Shown piece after piece: positions 1-11,720 of a stretch of DNA of 64,000 nucleotides; the stretch's first letter is position 1; every line of letters starts with the position of its first letter. Origin of the DNA: Siphonodentalium dalli (lineage: Eukaryota; Mollusca; Scaphopoda; Gadilida; Siphonodentaliidae); assembly GCA_032622095.1 (NCBI GenBank), contig CP136068.1:188659309-188723308 (forward strand), given 5' to 3'. Under the pieces are notes generated by a model. That model was not told the origin of the DNA. It made no database searches and saw nothing but the letters and a program-made list of their open reading frames with translations. Position numbers and translations under genes: made by a program.

Positions 1-120
1 TGAACGATTTAATATAGAAAAAAAGTGTTTTGCTTTCGAAGTGATAATCATAATCATACTAATAATGCCCCTTTAAATAGTGGATAAAAATAAGGAACTA
101 AATTTTGATTTATAAATTAA

Positions 121-720
121 ATGAAAGTGTCAATGACACAGTAGCTTAACTTGTGTATTTTTAAAATTATTTGTTGCCAGTGAAATGTTCGTTTCATGAT
201 ATGTAAGAAATGGCCATTATTACTTTCATGATGATCAGCCAATTAGTAATTGCATTGTGATATACTGAATGAAAAAGAAAATGGCTGACGACAGCCATTT
301 TGTTTAGTTGAACGATCCCAAAATTACACGTTCCCATCTACATGTCAATGTCAACTTCCATGACAAATATCATGATGATCGGACAAATAGTATGACCTGT
401 AGCATAGCTGTTCAAATGCATGAAATATCAAAATCGAAAATGACATCTGGCGACCATTTTGTTTTACCAAATCATGACCCCACAATGACTCGTTCCCATC
501 TACGTGTCAATGTCAACTTCCATGACAAATTTCATCATGATCGGAGAAATGGTACAACCTGTATCCCGCGCGATTGGATGCAATATTAAAATCGAAAATG
601 ACATCTGGCGGCCATCTTGTTTTGCCGAATGACCCCAAAATGACTCATCTTCCATGAAAAATTTCATGATGATCGATGAAGCGGCATAAGCTGTAGCCCG
701 CCCCATAGGTTAGGACGTAC
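121..720 (-). repeat. Dispersed tandem family A, reverse-orientation copy
   Basis: Three diverged units (about 300-415, 470-565, 600-700) each contain the pattern 'CGTTCCCATCTACRTGTCAA' followed by a 'catgacaaat' block and a 'tgatgatcgg' block. The same text in the opposite orientation fills 56760-57770. The outer edge also matches: 'gaaagtgtcaatgacac' near 124 is the reverse complement of the far end of the right-hand copy near 57760. The short reading frame here (308-589) only follows the repeat and is not a gene. Positions 1-120 are AT-rich with nothing recognisable. Confidence 0.8.
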
Positions 721-2270
721 GAACCAACCAGGGACGTGGCTAGAGGGTTTCCGTTCGGGGGGTGTCCACCTTGGGAAATTCCAACTGCACCCCCACCCCT
801 TGAATCAGAATCAGACCGAACACAAGTTTTGCATAATTCCATTTGCACCCCCCCCCCCCCCCCCCCCTTGTATTTCAGTGCTCTTAGGCCTAATATCCCA
901 TGGTTATATATTCCCGTTATGAGAACATTCAGATGTTACATATTTAACTCCATACAAAAGCACACGGCTACGGGCAACAGACCACGACACACCAGGCTTA
1001 CCATGGCCGTTCGGCCCGGTGTGAGAAAATTTTGAAATTTGAAACAAGAAAATCGCAAATCCTAGCATCTAGACTGGCCTCAACTGAATTTAAGCTTTCC
1101 TATAGTGTTCGAAATTTCAAACCTCATACTCCCCCTGAGGTTGGAAAATTCTCCAACTGATGACCATTTCAGTCCACAAATTTGACCAAATATAGTAAAA
1201 TATTGTTAAACTTATTAGAATTTTTGTATTGGCCACAGCAGAGACACAATGGTCGGCCCGGTGTGGGAAAATTTTGTAATCTGAACAAGAAAATCACAAA
1301 ATCCTAGAATCTAGACTAGCCTCAAGCCCTCCTAGAGTTGGAAATTTCCAACCTAACACTCCACTTAGGTTGGAAAATTTACAACTGATGACAATTCCAA
1401 TGACAATGTTGACCAAATGTATGATAAATACATGTTATCGCTGCAGTGAATTGATCTGGGGCGAAGTATCACGTCGAGTTGAAGAGGTCAGATCGCTGGA
1501 TTAAACGAGCCGCCGCAGGCGTCGAGTTTGATCCAGCGATCTGACCTCTTCAACGAGACGTGATGCGAAGCCCAGATCAATTCACTGCAGCGATAACAGG
1601 TTTATTATATGACATGCTTTTTATTTAAAAAGCACAATTTCTCTCATTAATTATGAAATGAAACCAATTGCACACGCTCGCTAGTATCAAAAATAAAGAA
1701 AGAATTAACTGTCCTGCTGTTTCCAGTCATGCGCAGTATGCGAGATAGAGAAGGGTGGTATGACATCGGATCAAACTGTTGCTGATCCAATGGTCGGGAA
1801 ATTATCACTTTACTATAGTGGTATTGACTATTGGGGAACGAAAAACGATAGTCATATAATAATATTGTTTCCTTAAATTAACTAGCAGTTTTTGACTCAT
1901 GACTGGCCATGGCGGAGGGACCAGGACACAAGCTTTCCAACTGTTGGAAATTTCCAACCTGACACCCCCCTGAGGTTGGAAAATTTCCAACTGATAACTA
2001 TTTCAGTCCAAAAGTTTTACCAAAAATTAGAAAATTTGCAAATATTGGTACAAAAACAATTTATTCCCCCCAAAAAATTGTTTGAAAATCAAACTACAAG
2101 AACATTTTCAACATACTGTTGGTGTGAAATTTCCAACTAATGTATTGGCAGGTATGAAATTTCCAACTGTTGAAAATTTTGACCAAAGTTTGGGGGGTGA
2201 GACAGACCCCCCCCCCCCCCCCCCCCTACCGTCTCTGGAACCAACAGACAGACGCCAGACAACATCATGA
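721..2270. repeat. Family B: tandem units with poly-C tracts
   Basis: Three related units are visible at about 1000-1200, 1240-1430 and 1890-2060. Each carries a short 'cctgaggttggaaaat' type block preceded by 'tttccaacct', and the first two also carry 'ttcggcccggtgtg' or a close variant. Poly-C runs sit near 848-867 and 2208-2226. A long hairpin (1433-1598) separates the second and third units. The frames crossing this area follow the repeats and carry no domain. Confidence 0.65.
1433..1598. repeat. 166-bp imperfect palindrome (hairpin element)
   Basis: The left edge 'tgttatcgctgcagtgaatt' is the exact reverse complement of the right edge. The arms continue inward for about 70 bp with few mismatches, including a 'gaagaggtcagatcgctgga' block and its complement. 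The centre is a short GC-rich loop around 'gccgccgcaggc'. The surrounding sequence is AT-rich, so the GC-rich hairpin stands out. Confidence 0.85.
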
Positions 2271-3246
2271 ACATGACAAAGCGCCATGGCAATAGAATAG
2301 CTTTCCTTGACTAAGTCATCATCAATGGCAATAGGCTAGCTGAATACAATAAGTCATCATCTGCTCATCAGTCATCGAAAATTGACGAAATTCGAATTTA
2401 GGAATTATCGATTCATCAACACTGATCTTGTTAAGTTGTTAGAAATACTCAAATAGGCCTAACAGTTACAATAAAAAAAAAACATGTCGGAAAATCAAAT
2501 TGTTCAAGTTACCCTCTAATGCCTTAATTCCACCGGCGGTTACACCCGCGCCTTTTAGGCGACGTATTAGGTCCATTAGGCCTATTATAATTTATAACAA
2601 ATCTGATGTCGTCTGCGATCGCCAGGCGCGCGAAAATAAAATGCACGTGTTTTCGTAAAAAAAAAAACTATGGAAGCGCGTTTTGACATACAAACTCCAT
2701 GGTTTGTGAATGCATGTACCAACCATATAGTCAACGTCTGCAGCCAAACAGGCGACTCTACTAAATTAGTTCACCACCAATATTCGACATGTTATCCCAA
2801 GGACGTATGAACAAGGGACTGGGATAGCTGCAATCCACTAAGATTCGAACATTTTTTATCAGCAACCCTGATAGAGGATTATAAATTCGGTCTACCGTAA
2901 CTCACGATGGAAAGTGCTAAAACGTGTTCGCTCAGTCCGAAATGTAAAACTCATTGGTTTATGTATTGTACTTGTATTTCTTTAAAATCATTATGGTTAC
3001 GTTTTCAGGGTGTTGTCGTACTATGAATAATTTGTTTAAACGAATAAACAAAAACGTAATTAGAAGCTTGTTTTGTTGAAAGATATGATCCGTTTATTTC
3101 CTCTACATAATCGGACTGGCCGCCCAATGTTTATTATGACCCATTGAAGCGCATGCGCAATAGCCAGGTTTTCTGTAAACATGGTAAATGCGTTATTTTT
3201 TTCAATTTTGATGTCAGACTAGGCCCCCAATAGTCACAAAACAGCG
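2271..3246. other. Intergenic, upstream flank of the EnSpm gene
   Basis: No coding potential or clear repeat is seen. A GC-richer patch lies at 2527-2640. The last few hundred bases should hold the promoter and 5' UTR of the transposase gene starting at 3247. I looked for a CACTA-type terminus here and did not find a convincing one. Confidence 0.4.
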
Positions 3247-6200
3247 ATGGCATCTACCCTCCACAGACCGTGTGGTTGTTCTGTTTGTAAATGGAGATTA
3301 CAACCAATTAGCAGTCGTGTCATTCGAAAGCACATCGGAAAATATGGCAACTGCATGCAGACGATGGACGACTGTGACACTCGTCACACTGACAGCACAC
3401 GAACACAAATCGATTATCAAGAGTCAGATTCTGATGTGGGACTTGAGCCTAGCAGTCACACTGATGTTGACCAGACATCTACAGTCGAGTCTGAAGATTG
3501 GTTTCCAGAAGAAGGTAGATATACTAAACGTTAAAACCCAAGGCCGTATTTAAGCTAACCAGCGAGGGTTCGATCATGTTTACAAACAAGTCAAATGCAA
3601 TTGCAAATCCCTCATTCCCTCAATCCCTGTGGAATAAAACATTAATCATGTTTTCAAATTAACACTTTTATCTTGATACCAAGGGATTTGCATTTATATT
3701 ATAAGAGAAGAAGAAGTTCCGGAGGGTTCGTCGTGCCCTCTTGCCGAGTCTTGGGGAGGCCACATCGCCCAATTATCTGTCCGGCGTTTGTCCCGTTATA
3801 GGCTATATAGCCTAGCACAAATTACTCCTAGTTCCATGTATGTGACCAATATCGTCAAATCATGTAATTTAGATAACGGTGGTTTTGTGTCTTGAAAAAA
3901 GCTGGTGGCCTTGCTAAAATCTAAACTGTAACTTATGAAAAAAATGGATTTGAGGATGAATTACACTTATGTCATGTTGCAAACTCGATTCCCATAGACA
4001 AGAGATTTTAAATGAAATTGTAAACGGTAAGTCCCATCATTTGGAGGGCTGGACATTAGACTAAGGCCAAAACAAAATATGTGTGTGTTTGGGGTCTCCC
4101 TACCTACCCTATCTTAAAGGTGCCTACCCTAAACTTTTTGTTGGGCCTCCAGTAGATTTTTAACCCCTCTATGCCCAGATATTGAGTTTTTGTTAAGTAA
4201 AATTATAAAAATTAATATATTTTGACACTATAGTGGATTATATACATAAATTTTACATTGATACACATTTAATTTTATCATCCTAAGTATTTTGAGATCA
4301 AAATTTTTTTCAATGTCCATAGTATTTCAGAAAAATAAAAAATAAATAAAATAAATCTACCTACCTACCCTAATTCTCAGAGAGGGTGGGACCCCAAACA
4401 CAGGTATAATTTTGTTTGGCCTAACTCACAGTATTCTGTGATAATGCGTATGTGTGTTCTATTCTGAATAAAATGTTTGAATTTCCAATTTTTTTTCAGA
4501 AATTGATTCTACAAACAGCACGGAGAGTTCTAATGTCAGCAATGATGACATTGATGTAATGATTGATGATATTGATGACCCAAGTATTTGCAGTTCAAAT
4601 TCAGCTAGCTTGCGGAATACACGGTATGCTCTCAATTACATAATATTTCTATCACTATAAAGTGCCGGATATCAGTTGGAGACATATAAAATACATGAGT
4701 GGGATTGACAATTTACTACACAAGCTTTAGCGAGTGTGGTAAATCATCAATCCCACGAGTGGAGTAAATTTGTTATTGAGAAACACTTTGTGTGTATTTT
4801 GTTTATACCATGATGTTAATTGTCAGAGCTTATTCCAAACAAACAATGATTACAAACTATATCTTACAGCACGTTTATGCATTGGCTGTAATTCGTTGAT
4901 AGAATTTATTCACAGTGATTCCTGAATGAGGCAAACGACGTTGTTGGTGACGTTGGGGTCACCAGCATAAAGCCCCATTCACACCAAGTACTGTGATGCG
5001 TGCGTCGCGTCTGATGCGACAGTTATAGCTTAGTGATAATTGCATAGCGACGTTCACACTACAGCGTTGCGTCTGATGCGTTGACGCAACCGTTGCAGTA
5101 ACATTAGATTTTTACGCAACGCAACTGTCACATACCTTATAGATTAAAGTAAACATTTATCCAGATGGCTTTATTTCATAGTAAAACATGTGATCATGGT
5201 ATAAATATACGATATTGGCATAGTGTGTTTGGAGATGTTAGATATCTCAATGAGTTGGAAGTTGGATATTTCGTGAGCCTCTGGCGATCTCATACCAACT
5301 ATTGTTGGTAAATTTAAAATGAATAATGTCTTCAAAATGGGTTGTTTTCCAAAAAAAATTCCCTAAATTAAGTTTTACTTAAGCTCCTCCTACTCGTGAC
5401 ACCACTAAACGTTAAGTGCGTCATAACCAACAACAACTTTCAAATTAACACTAGTTAGGGCAATATAAAAGTACTAAAAAATATGTACTCTTTCCGTGAG
5501 CCTTCACAAGAAAATGACCAAACCATTACTTTGTCGGGCATTGTGGTTTATTAATGGCCCAACTGAAATTCTTAACAGCACAAGAGCCTACATGTATAAG
5601 CGGCCATGGCTGTTAATAATTTCTGGTAGTAATAATAATCGGTAACACCCTCCAAAATCATGTTATTGTTAACTTATATTAAATGTCACTTCAATCAAGT
5701 TCAATGCATATAATAATTAGCAGATAATCAAATGTAATTACTTACAGTGGTACAGTAGTATTTCTCCCTCCTTCTGCTACATGTATGTCTTACATTCTTT
5801 TGTTCCAAGGAGATTGCTCAATAAAAGGGTAAACTCTTGCTGCCAAATCCTCTTCAAGCTCTCTATTAGTTTAGTAGTTAGTATCTCTCTCCATTTAGAC
5901 ATGCATGTGATGTATTTGGATATTTAGGTTTGAATAAATATTGTGTACACTACAGTGATGCCCTAAATAATTGACCTCTTAGCCACAAAATAACTATGAA
6001 ATACCTTTCACGATTTAGTCGGAAATATTGCTTCTCCGATGAATGCCACCAAGCAGTATTTCCGACTAAATCCTGAACAATATTTAATAATGTTTCAGTG
6101 GTTAAGAAGTCAATTATTTAGAGCATCCCTGTAGTAGTCTGCAGAACTCTTACCTGCCTAATAATAGTGATGGGTGGAATTTTGCCTCCAAATTTAATAA

Positions 6201-9125
6201 TCGTGACATCACTATTATTAGGCAGGTAAGAGTACCTAGGCTATAGTATATAAAATTCAGAACACAACATAGGTACTAGTTCAATGTCACACAGTATCAA
6301 TTCATACATGCTCTCCTATTCAATGTTTCAGGGTTGACGCCCAAAACTCATCAGACAATGGGGAATGGTCTAACCGTGATGGCATAACAGAAGAGTCATC
6401 AATTTCAAGTAATTCAGACGAGGACGACTTTCCAGCGTCTTGTTCTTCTTCATCCAGTGATGAAGATATTCAGACAAGTATTTGGACATGCGATTATGAC
6501 CGAAGTTTATATTCTGAAGGAATAGCTTGTACAAAACTACCTGGAACTGGAATAACTCTTCTGCAGTGGTTAGCATTGAATTTCAATTTATTTACAAGCC
6601 ACCCGTCAACTAGCAAAAGCGCGTTCAGTGATTACCTCAAACTACAACGGCAACTACAAAACAATTCATCCCTACCAAAATGTTATACAGAGGCGCGAAA
6701 ATTAATAGAGCCATATCTGCTTAAAAAGAAAGTGTTCAGTGTTTGCAGTAATGACTGTGTGGTATTCAGAAATTCAGCAGATAAACCATTTGCAGACTTA
6801 AAAGTTTGCCCAGTTTGTGCAGAACCAAGATTTTACGAAACCAGTGCGCGTACGAAAAAAACAATTTCAAAGCGTCACTTTACGTATTTGCCTATTGGAC
6901 CCAGGCTTGCCAGGATTCATGGCGAGACTAATTTGGCTCAGATTATACAGGCACATCATCCACGGGATAAACAACCTGGAGACATTATGTGGGATTTGCA
7001 CGATTCCCCAGTTTGGAGGGATATCTATTCTGAGGATGGATATTTCAAAGGTAACAATTCCGGATTTTCTCTGGCATTAGAACTGGATGGAGTTAATCCT
7101 TTTCATAACATTGGTCTGTCTTACTCAATGGTACCGATGATGATCACAGTGCTGAATTGGCCGCGACACATGCGAAATAGTTTTGGAAACATATTACTGG
7201 CAGGAATTATTCCTAGTAATGATCATTCTGAAGCGAAATTGGAGCCTTATGTGGAGATATTAGTTGATGAGCTTTCCTCTCTCAGTGGTTGTCCAACATT
7301 TGACGCATATAAAAATGCTCCAGTAACAGTGAAAATCAAACTATTGTTTTATGTGCTCGACTATCCTGGCCTATGCAAACTTTTCGGCCAACATGGAGCT
7401 GCCAGTTTAATGGGCTGCCACTGGTGTCTGGTTCAAGGCTTCAAATGTACTCATAATGATAAAGTTATATATCTGTCAAACAGATCGTATTTGGAACCTG
7501 ATGATGTTATGCGCGATGATCAAGAGAATTTCATTGTCAAATCTTCAGACACATCAAATAAGCCACATCAGAGAGATGTTATTTCAGAACAGGCGTATCG
7601 AAAAGCATTTGATAATGCCAAGAATAAAACAAACGCTAATATATTGGCAACATCCACAGGCTGTAAAGGAATAAAGGCTATAAATTCCCTTCCTGGACTA
7701 AATCGAATAGAGGAAACACAACCAGATGCAATGCACACAATAAAGGATGTTGTGCAAAACATTATGAACCTTTTAACTGGCAGGAATACATGTAGAGAAA
7801 AAATAGTCCGAGCTGAAGTAGCTTATGGTCGTCTCCCTTCTGTGACTGATAATAGTGATGAAGTCATTAACCCGGAGATTCCAGAATCGTCCAGTGACTA
7901 CAACCAGACAACAGTTCAACCATCAAAATCAAAAAAAAGAAAGAAAACAAGAAAACCGGAAAATAAGGTTTCGGACTCGTCAATAAACATACCGGTACCA
8001 TATTTCTTAACAAAAGCTGAACTAAAACTGGCTGATGAACGTGCGATGTCAATACGCCCACCTGCAGGATTCGGCACTAAACCAGGTCCCTTCATTACAA
8101 AGACAGCTTCATTGAAATCCCACGACTGGAAACAGCTTGCTACTCAAGGAATACTTAAGTACTGCTTAAGATCCACAATGGATGAGCAACACAGGAAAAC
8201 ATTATTTAATTTGTTTGATTGTTTCGCCGCTATTTGTGCTGAGTGTCAAGATGGTGAAGAACTGGATAAATTAGATGCACAGATATGCAGAGCGCTCGCA
8301 GCATTGGAAAGAAATTTCCCGGTATCTCTGCATAATATAACTACTCATATTCTTCATCATGTAGTTGATGGAATGCGACGATTTGGTCCAGTATACACAA
8401 CGTGGATGTACATATTTGAACGTTTCAATTCATGGATATGCAAGAGATCTCTGAATATGAGGCACCCTGAAGCGTGTGCAGTTGAGACGTTCATTATCTA
8501 TGACTGGTGCCAGTTTATGCAAGCTAGTGGTAGAATGCCACAACTAGAAAACAATTCTGATCAAGGGATTCTAATGGACGAACATGAAGATTCATCCGAG
8601 AGTCATTTGAAAATGAAATGCAGCAAACCGATCGAACTTACAAAAAGTCAGCGTATGGCTGTTAGTAAAGTAGTTGGCCACCACTGTGATAACTGTGTAT
8701 ATTCGTTGTCTTTCAACCACATTGCTACTGATGTCACTACTAGACGTGAGACACTTTATGGATGTGCCAGCAAGGAACATTCCAATGCCAAAACTGTTTC
8801 TTCTGTAGTATTTCGATTACAAAATAGGGGACTAAGAGATACAAAAACAATGTCGGGACAGTTTGTCCAGTTTGGAAATATACAATGTTTTTACAATTGT
8901 TATTGTTCAAATTCTGGTACTGATGAAACAGAAATAGTTGCAAAGGTCAAATGGTATAAAGACATTAACTTTGAACATGAAACAGGGCTTTGGTTTTGTA
9001 AAAAAAACATCACCCACACATCAATCGAACAAATATCTGAACTATCAAGACCCTTGCTAAGTGCGATTGAGGATGATACATTGTGGATTCTGAATAGTAG
9101 ACTGACGCCATTCAATTGTGTGTAG
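3247..9125 (+). CDS. EnSpm/CACTA-type transposase, three exons
   Basis: Three exons join without a stop: 3247-3514, 4500-4623 and 6332-9125 (1061 residues). Donors are G|GTAGAT and G|GTATGC; acceptors are TTTTTTCAG and TGTTTCAG. The phases (1, then 2) fit exactly. The N-terminus has a Cys-rich patch (CGCSVC) followed by acidic, serine-rich linkers. Exon 3 holds a CPVC motif, a Transposase_21-like core (LELDGVNPF, then 'LMGCHWC') and a PDAMHTIKD motif with the conserved Asp and His. A DUF4218-like region follows around 'MYIFERFNSW', and then a C-terminal 'QCFYNC' domain. Transposase_21 proteins cut and paste CACTA elements in the nucleus. The whole reading frame is open, so this copy may be young or under constraint. 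The last exon alone begins in-frame well upstream of 6576, so any call starting there is truncated. The element ends were not found. Confidence 0.85.
4062..4424. repeat. MITE in intron 1 of the EnSpm gene
   Basis: The left end 'taaggccaaaacaaaatat' followed by a 'tgtgtttggggtc' block is matched by the inverted right end '...gaccccaaacac' and 'ttttgtttggcctaa'. The inverted repeats are about 40 bp with scattered mismatches. No coding potential. It lies wholly between the donor at 3515 and the acceptor at 4499. Superfamily not assigned. Confidence 0.65.
4699..4756. repeat. Short hairpin in intron 2
   Basis: The arms 'gtgggattgacaatttac' and 'gtaaatcatcaatcccac' are inverted repeats with about three mismatches. 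They enclose 'aagctttagcga'. It belongs to the general hairpin class also seen at 1433, 9563 and 58640. Confidence 0.6.
4960..5130. repeat. GCGTCTGATGCG motif cluster
   Basis: The motif GCGTCTGATGCG occurs twice ('gtcgcgtctgatgcgaca' and 'gttgcgtctgatgcgttg'), with further GCGT/ACGC copies in both orientations. This resembles subterminal repeats of a non-autonomous DNA transposon. Ends were not identified. Confidence 0.35.
5951..6133. mobile_element. Tc1/mariner-like MITE with TA duplications
   Basis: The ends CAGTGATGCCCTAAATAATT (5953) and its imperfect inverted match (ending ...CATCCCTG at 6131) are flanked on both sides by TA. The body is about 180 bp and non-coding. It contains an inner inverted pair ('gatttagtcggaaatatt' and complement). 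A second copy is at 9186-9543. The TIR start and TA target fit non-autonomous Tc1/mariner elements. It lies in intron 2 of the EnSpm gene. Confidence 0.75.
6147..6232. repeat. 86-bp hairpin with exact 26-bp arms
   Basis: The sequence begins 'ctcttacctgcctaataata' and ends with its exact complement; the arms are 26 bp and identical. The motif 'taataatagtgatg' recurs as several tandem copies at 13066-13157, so the two loci belong to one family. Confidence 0.75.
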
Positions 9126-9183
9126 TATTTTGTTACATTACGAGAATACCTGTGTATATTCATCCGATACGAGGAGATAAGTA

Positions 9184-9543
9184 TACAGTGATGCCCTAAA
9201 TAATTGACCACTTAATTATAAAGCCCAAGAAGCTCTTCGTGAGGCGAAATATTTTTTTTATTTAAAAGGATGTGGTTTTGTGTGTAAAAATATGACATAT
9301 AGATACCAATCAATGACCAGGTTGGACTTGTGTTGGCTAAACATCGCTATAAATCATAATAAATGTCTGTTTTCTTATAAAAGGTAACCCTTTTATATAT
9401 TAAAGATCGCTATATACATCACTATTATAAAATGATGATAAAAACCGAATGAATGGAAACAGGCCGTATATCCGACTAAATCCTGAAAAATATTGTTCAG
9501 TGGCCATGGTTAATTAAGAGGTCAATTATTTAGGGTGTCACTG
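9184..9543. mobile_element. Second copy of the CAGTGATGCCC MITE
   Basis: The left end matches the 5951 copy for over 25 bases and the right end is its inverted complement (...TAGGGTGTCACTG at 9543). The left flank is TA; the right flank is AA, so one duplication base has changed or the end is misplaced. The body includes 'tccgactaaatcctgaaaaa', shared with the other copy. It starts about 60 bp after the EnSpm stop codon. Confidence 0.7.
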
Positions 9544-9562
9544 AAGTTTGCAAAACTATGTA

Positions 9563-9724
9563 TATAGATAGAACCACTGAGTGTCTTGATTCGAGGAAAT
9601 TATCGCACAAGATCGGTTGGCGGAGTGACACCTCGAGTGGAGGTACGCATTGACACTCTGCTAACCGATTGAGTGCGATAATTCCATCGAATACAGACTG
9701 CCATGTGGTTCTATATTTATTACA
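9563..9724. repeat. 160-bp hairpin element
   Basis: Two arms of about 65 bp are inverted repeats. Shared blocks include 'agaaccac', 'aattatcgcac' and 'atcggtt..c.gagtg'. The loop is about 26 bp around 'cctcgagtggaggt'. It follows the MITE by about 20 bp. Confidence 0.7.
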
Positions 9725-11045
9725 CACCATATAACTTCATATTATTTTGGCTAAAAGAACAAGTTTGTTTGGTTTTCAGGCCAGTTATATTTAGTTATCT
9801 GTTATCTCACCAACATGTTACACATTGAGGTAAAGTTGTAGTCCCAGTTGGGTTGTCATGCATGACGTCATTATGTCGCGGTCGCTAGCACTAGTGCGAT
9901 CAGGTGAAACTGCCACACGGGTCAAAGTAACGGAATGGACCAAAATATAGCAATATGTGTGTAATAAAGTTCAGTATATATAGTACAGCTGACACTAGTA
10001 CTGTACATGTTCACTTGACACTTGTATATATACATGTACATTCACTGATGTTTTACTATCAACAGGTTTAAAAACTTAATAAGTAACATTTCTACCTGTT
10101 TCGATAGCACAATATGCATTGAGTGCGAGTGAATATATAGAGCATCTCTACTATTAGAAAATAGGGAACATGCAAGCATTTTCCCCGTGGATGCATTGAC
10201 CAAACAAGCTTATTTATATATTAAGTGGAAGACCAAATTTCAGGTTTTTCTATGTTTAGTATGTTTTTTGTTGAAATGAACATAAATTTCCTTTGTAACA
10301 TTTATACATGTAGTTGTTGGCATTTGCAATTCTCCGACTCATTTTTACCACCCAGAAAAGTTCGCAATTAGTTATTCATATGGTGCACCTTCAAATGATC
10401 ACTCGATGTCTGCCATCGATGGCATCTGGCCTACATATATGTACATAAGAGGACATGTACATGTATACTTAAAGGCACAATTTTAACTCACAACTTTTGA
10501 TAAAATCGACTTATTATAAGTCCAGCAACAGCGACATTTGTTCATATATTGATGTAGAATAAACGACTATGTCAAGGAAATTTATGTTCTTTACAACAAA
10601 AAACCCACATAGTGATATTACGTCTGCTTTTCCCGTTCAACAATGGCCAGAAATAAAAGAGTTACTTTCCATTAGTAGTAAATTGAGCGTAAACCACATC
10701 CCTTTTGAATTAATCGGTGTAACACCAAAATATTATATGATTATCGCTAAATTTTTGGAATTTTAGGAGTTTTGGGTGATGAAACCAATTGGGGTGGAAA
10801 TCTTAATCCACAGGAACAATTTCGGTCTAATATTACATCTGTGACATTACAATTGTTTGAGTTAAAAGTGGGCCTTTAAAGATATATAGTCAAGTTGTTC
10901 GTGGAGGCCAATTTTTTTTTTATGGAAACCCAGATTATTATTTAGAGAGATGCAGGGGGCTAAACTAATAGATCTGAGTCAAGAAACCCACATCGTATAT
11001 ACTTCTATCCCAAAAAATTATATAAAAAATAATTTCTCATAGGTG
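9725..11045. other. Intergenic, nothing recognised
   Basis: AT-rich sequence with simple 'tacatg' runs. A 65-residue frame at 10569-10766 has no motif and no splice context that supports it. Confidence 0.4.
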
Positions 11046-11720
11046 ATGAGAAATTATTTGTGTTAATTTTTTATATAACTTATAATTAATTAAATGAATT
11101 ACAACATTAATGCAACAGCAGTTTGATGCCATTAACTTGAATTAAGGTTATCACATTAAATGTGTTTGTACACTTGTATAACTTGATCAATTGTTGTTTA
11201 ATGCTTCTTTCATTCCATTAAAATTGCATCAAATTGAAAAAGACAAAATGAGTACAAAAATGATGTAGTTTTAATGAACAGCATGCTTTGTTAAAATTTT
11301 AAGTATGTATAGGACTCATTAATGTATCATTAAAATTACCTACTAAATTGCCAAATTTGGAGTTAAGGCTCTTAACTATAATTAAGTGCATTAAATTTAT
11401 AAGTAAGGGCATTAAATTAAAAGAAAAAGTGCCAACCCAATGTTTGCTGCTGTTTTCAGTTCATTAAAGTTAGAGGTTTTAATGCATTATTACAGTCAGA
11501 ACAAAATTTAATGCTTTTTAATGCGATCAAATTTAATGCATGAAATATTTTTAGACTATTTAATGATTTCACCTTAAAATTTAATGGATTTTTACATTAA
11601 TTTTTGTTTCTGCTTTTGTTTTAATGCTATTTTAATGCTGTCCCTTAAAATGTTGAAAACAAAGATTAAGGGTGTGTTTTAATGATTTAATGAGATTTTG
11701 ATGCTGTTTTGATGTTTTTT
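11046..11720. repeat. TTAATG/CATTAA-rich degenerate array
   Basis: Some 670 bases are packed with TTAATG, CATTAA and ATTAAA in both orientations, without a fixed period. No coding potential. The style (a short palindromic core repeated irregularly) parallels the TAGCTA arrays at 17.1 and 46.4 kb, but the motif differs. Confidence 0.6.

Noticed and set aside
5946-5960. CACTACAG as the 5' terminus of the EnSpm element
   Set aside because: It lies inside intron 2, and the flanks fit a TA-bounded MITE better.
10569-10766. 65-residue frame
   Set aside because: AT-rich chance frame with no motif.
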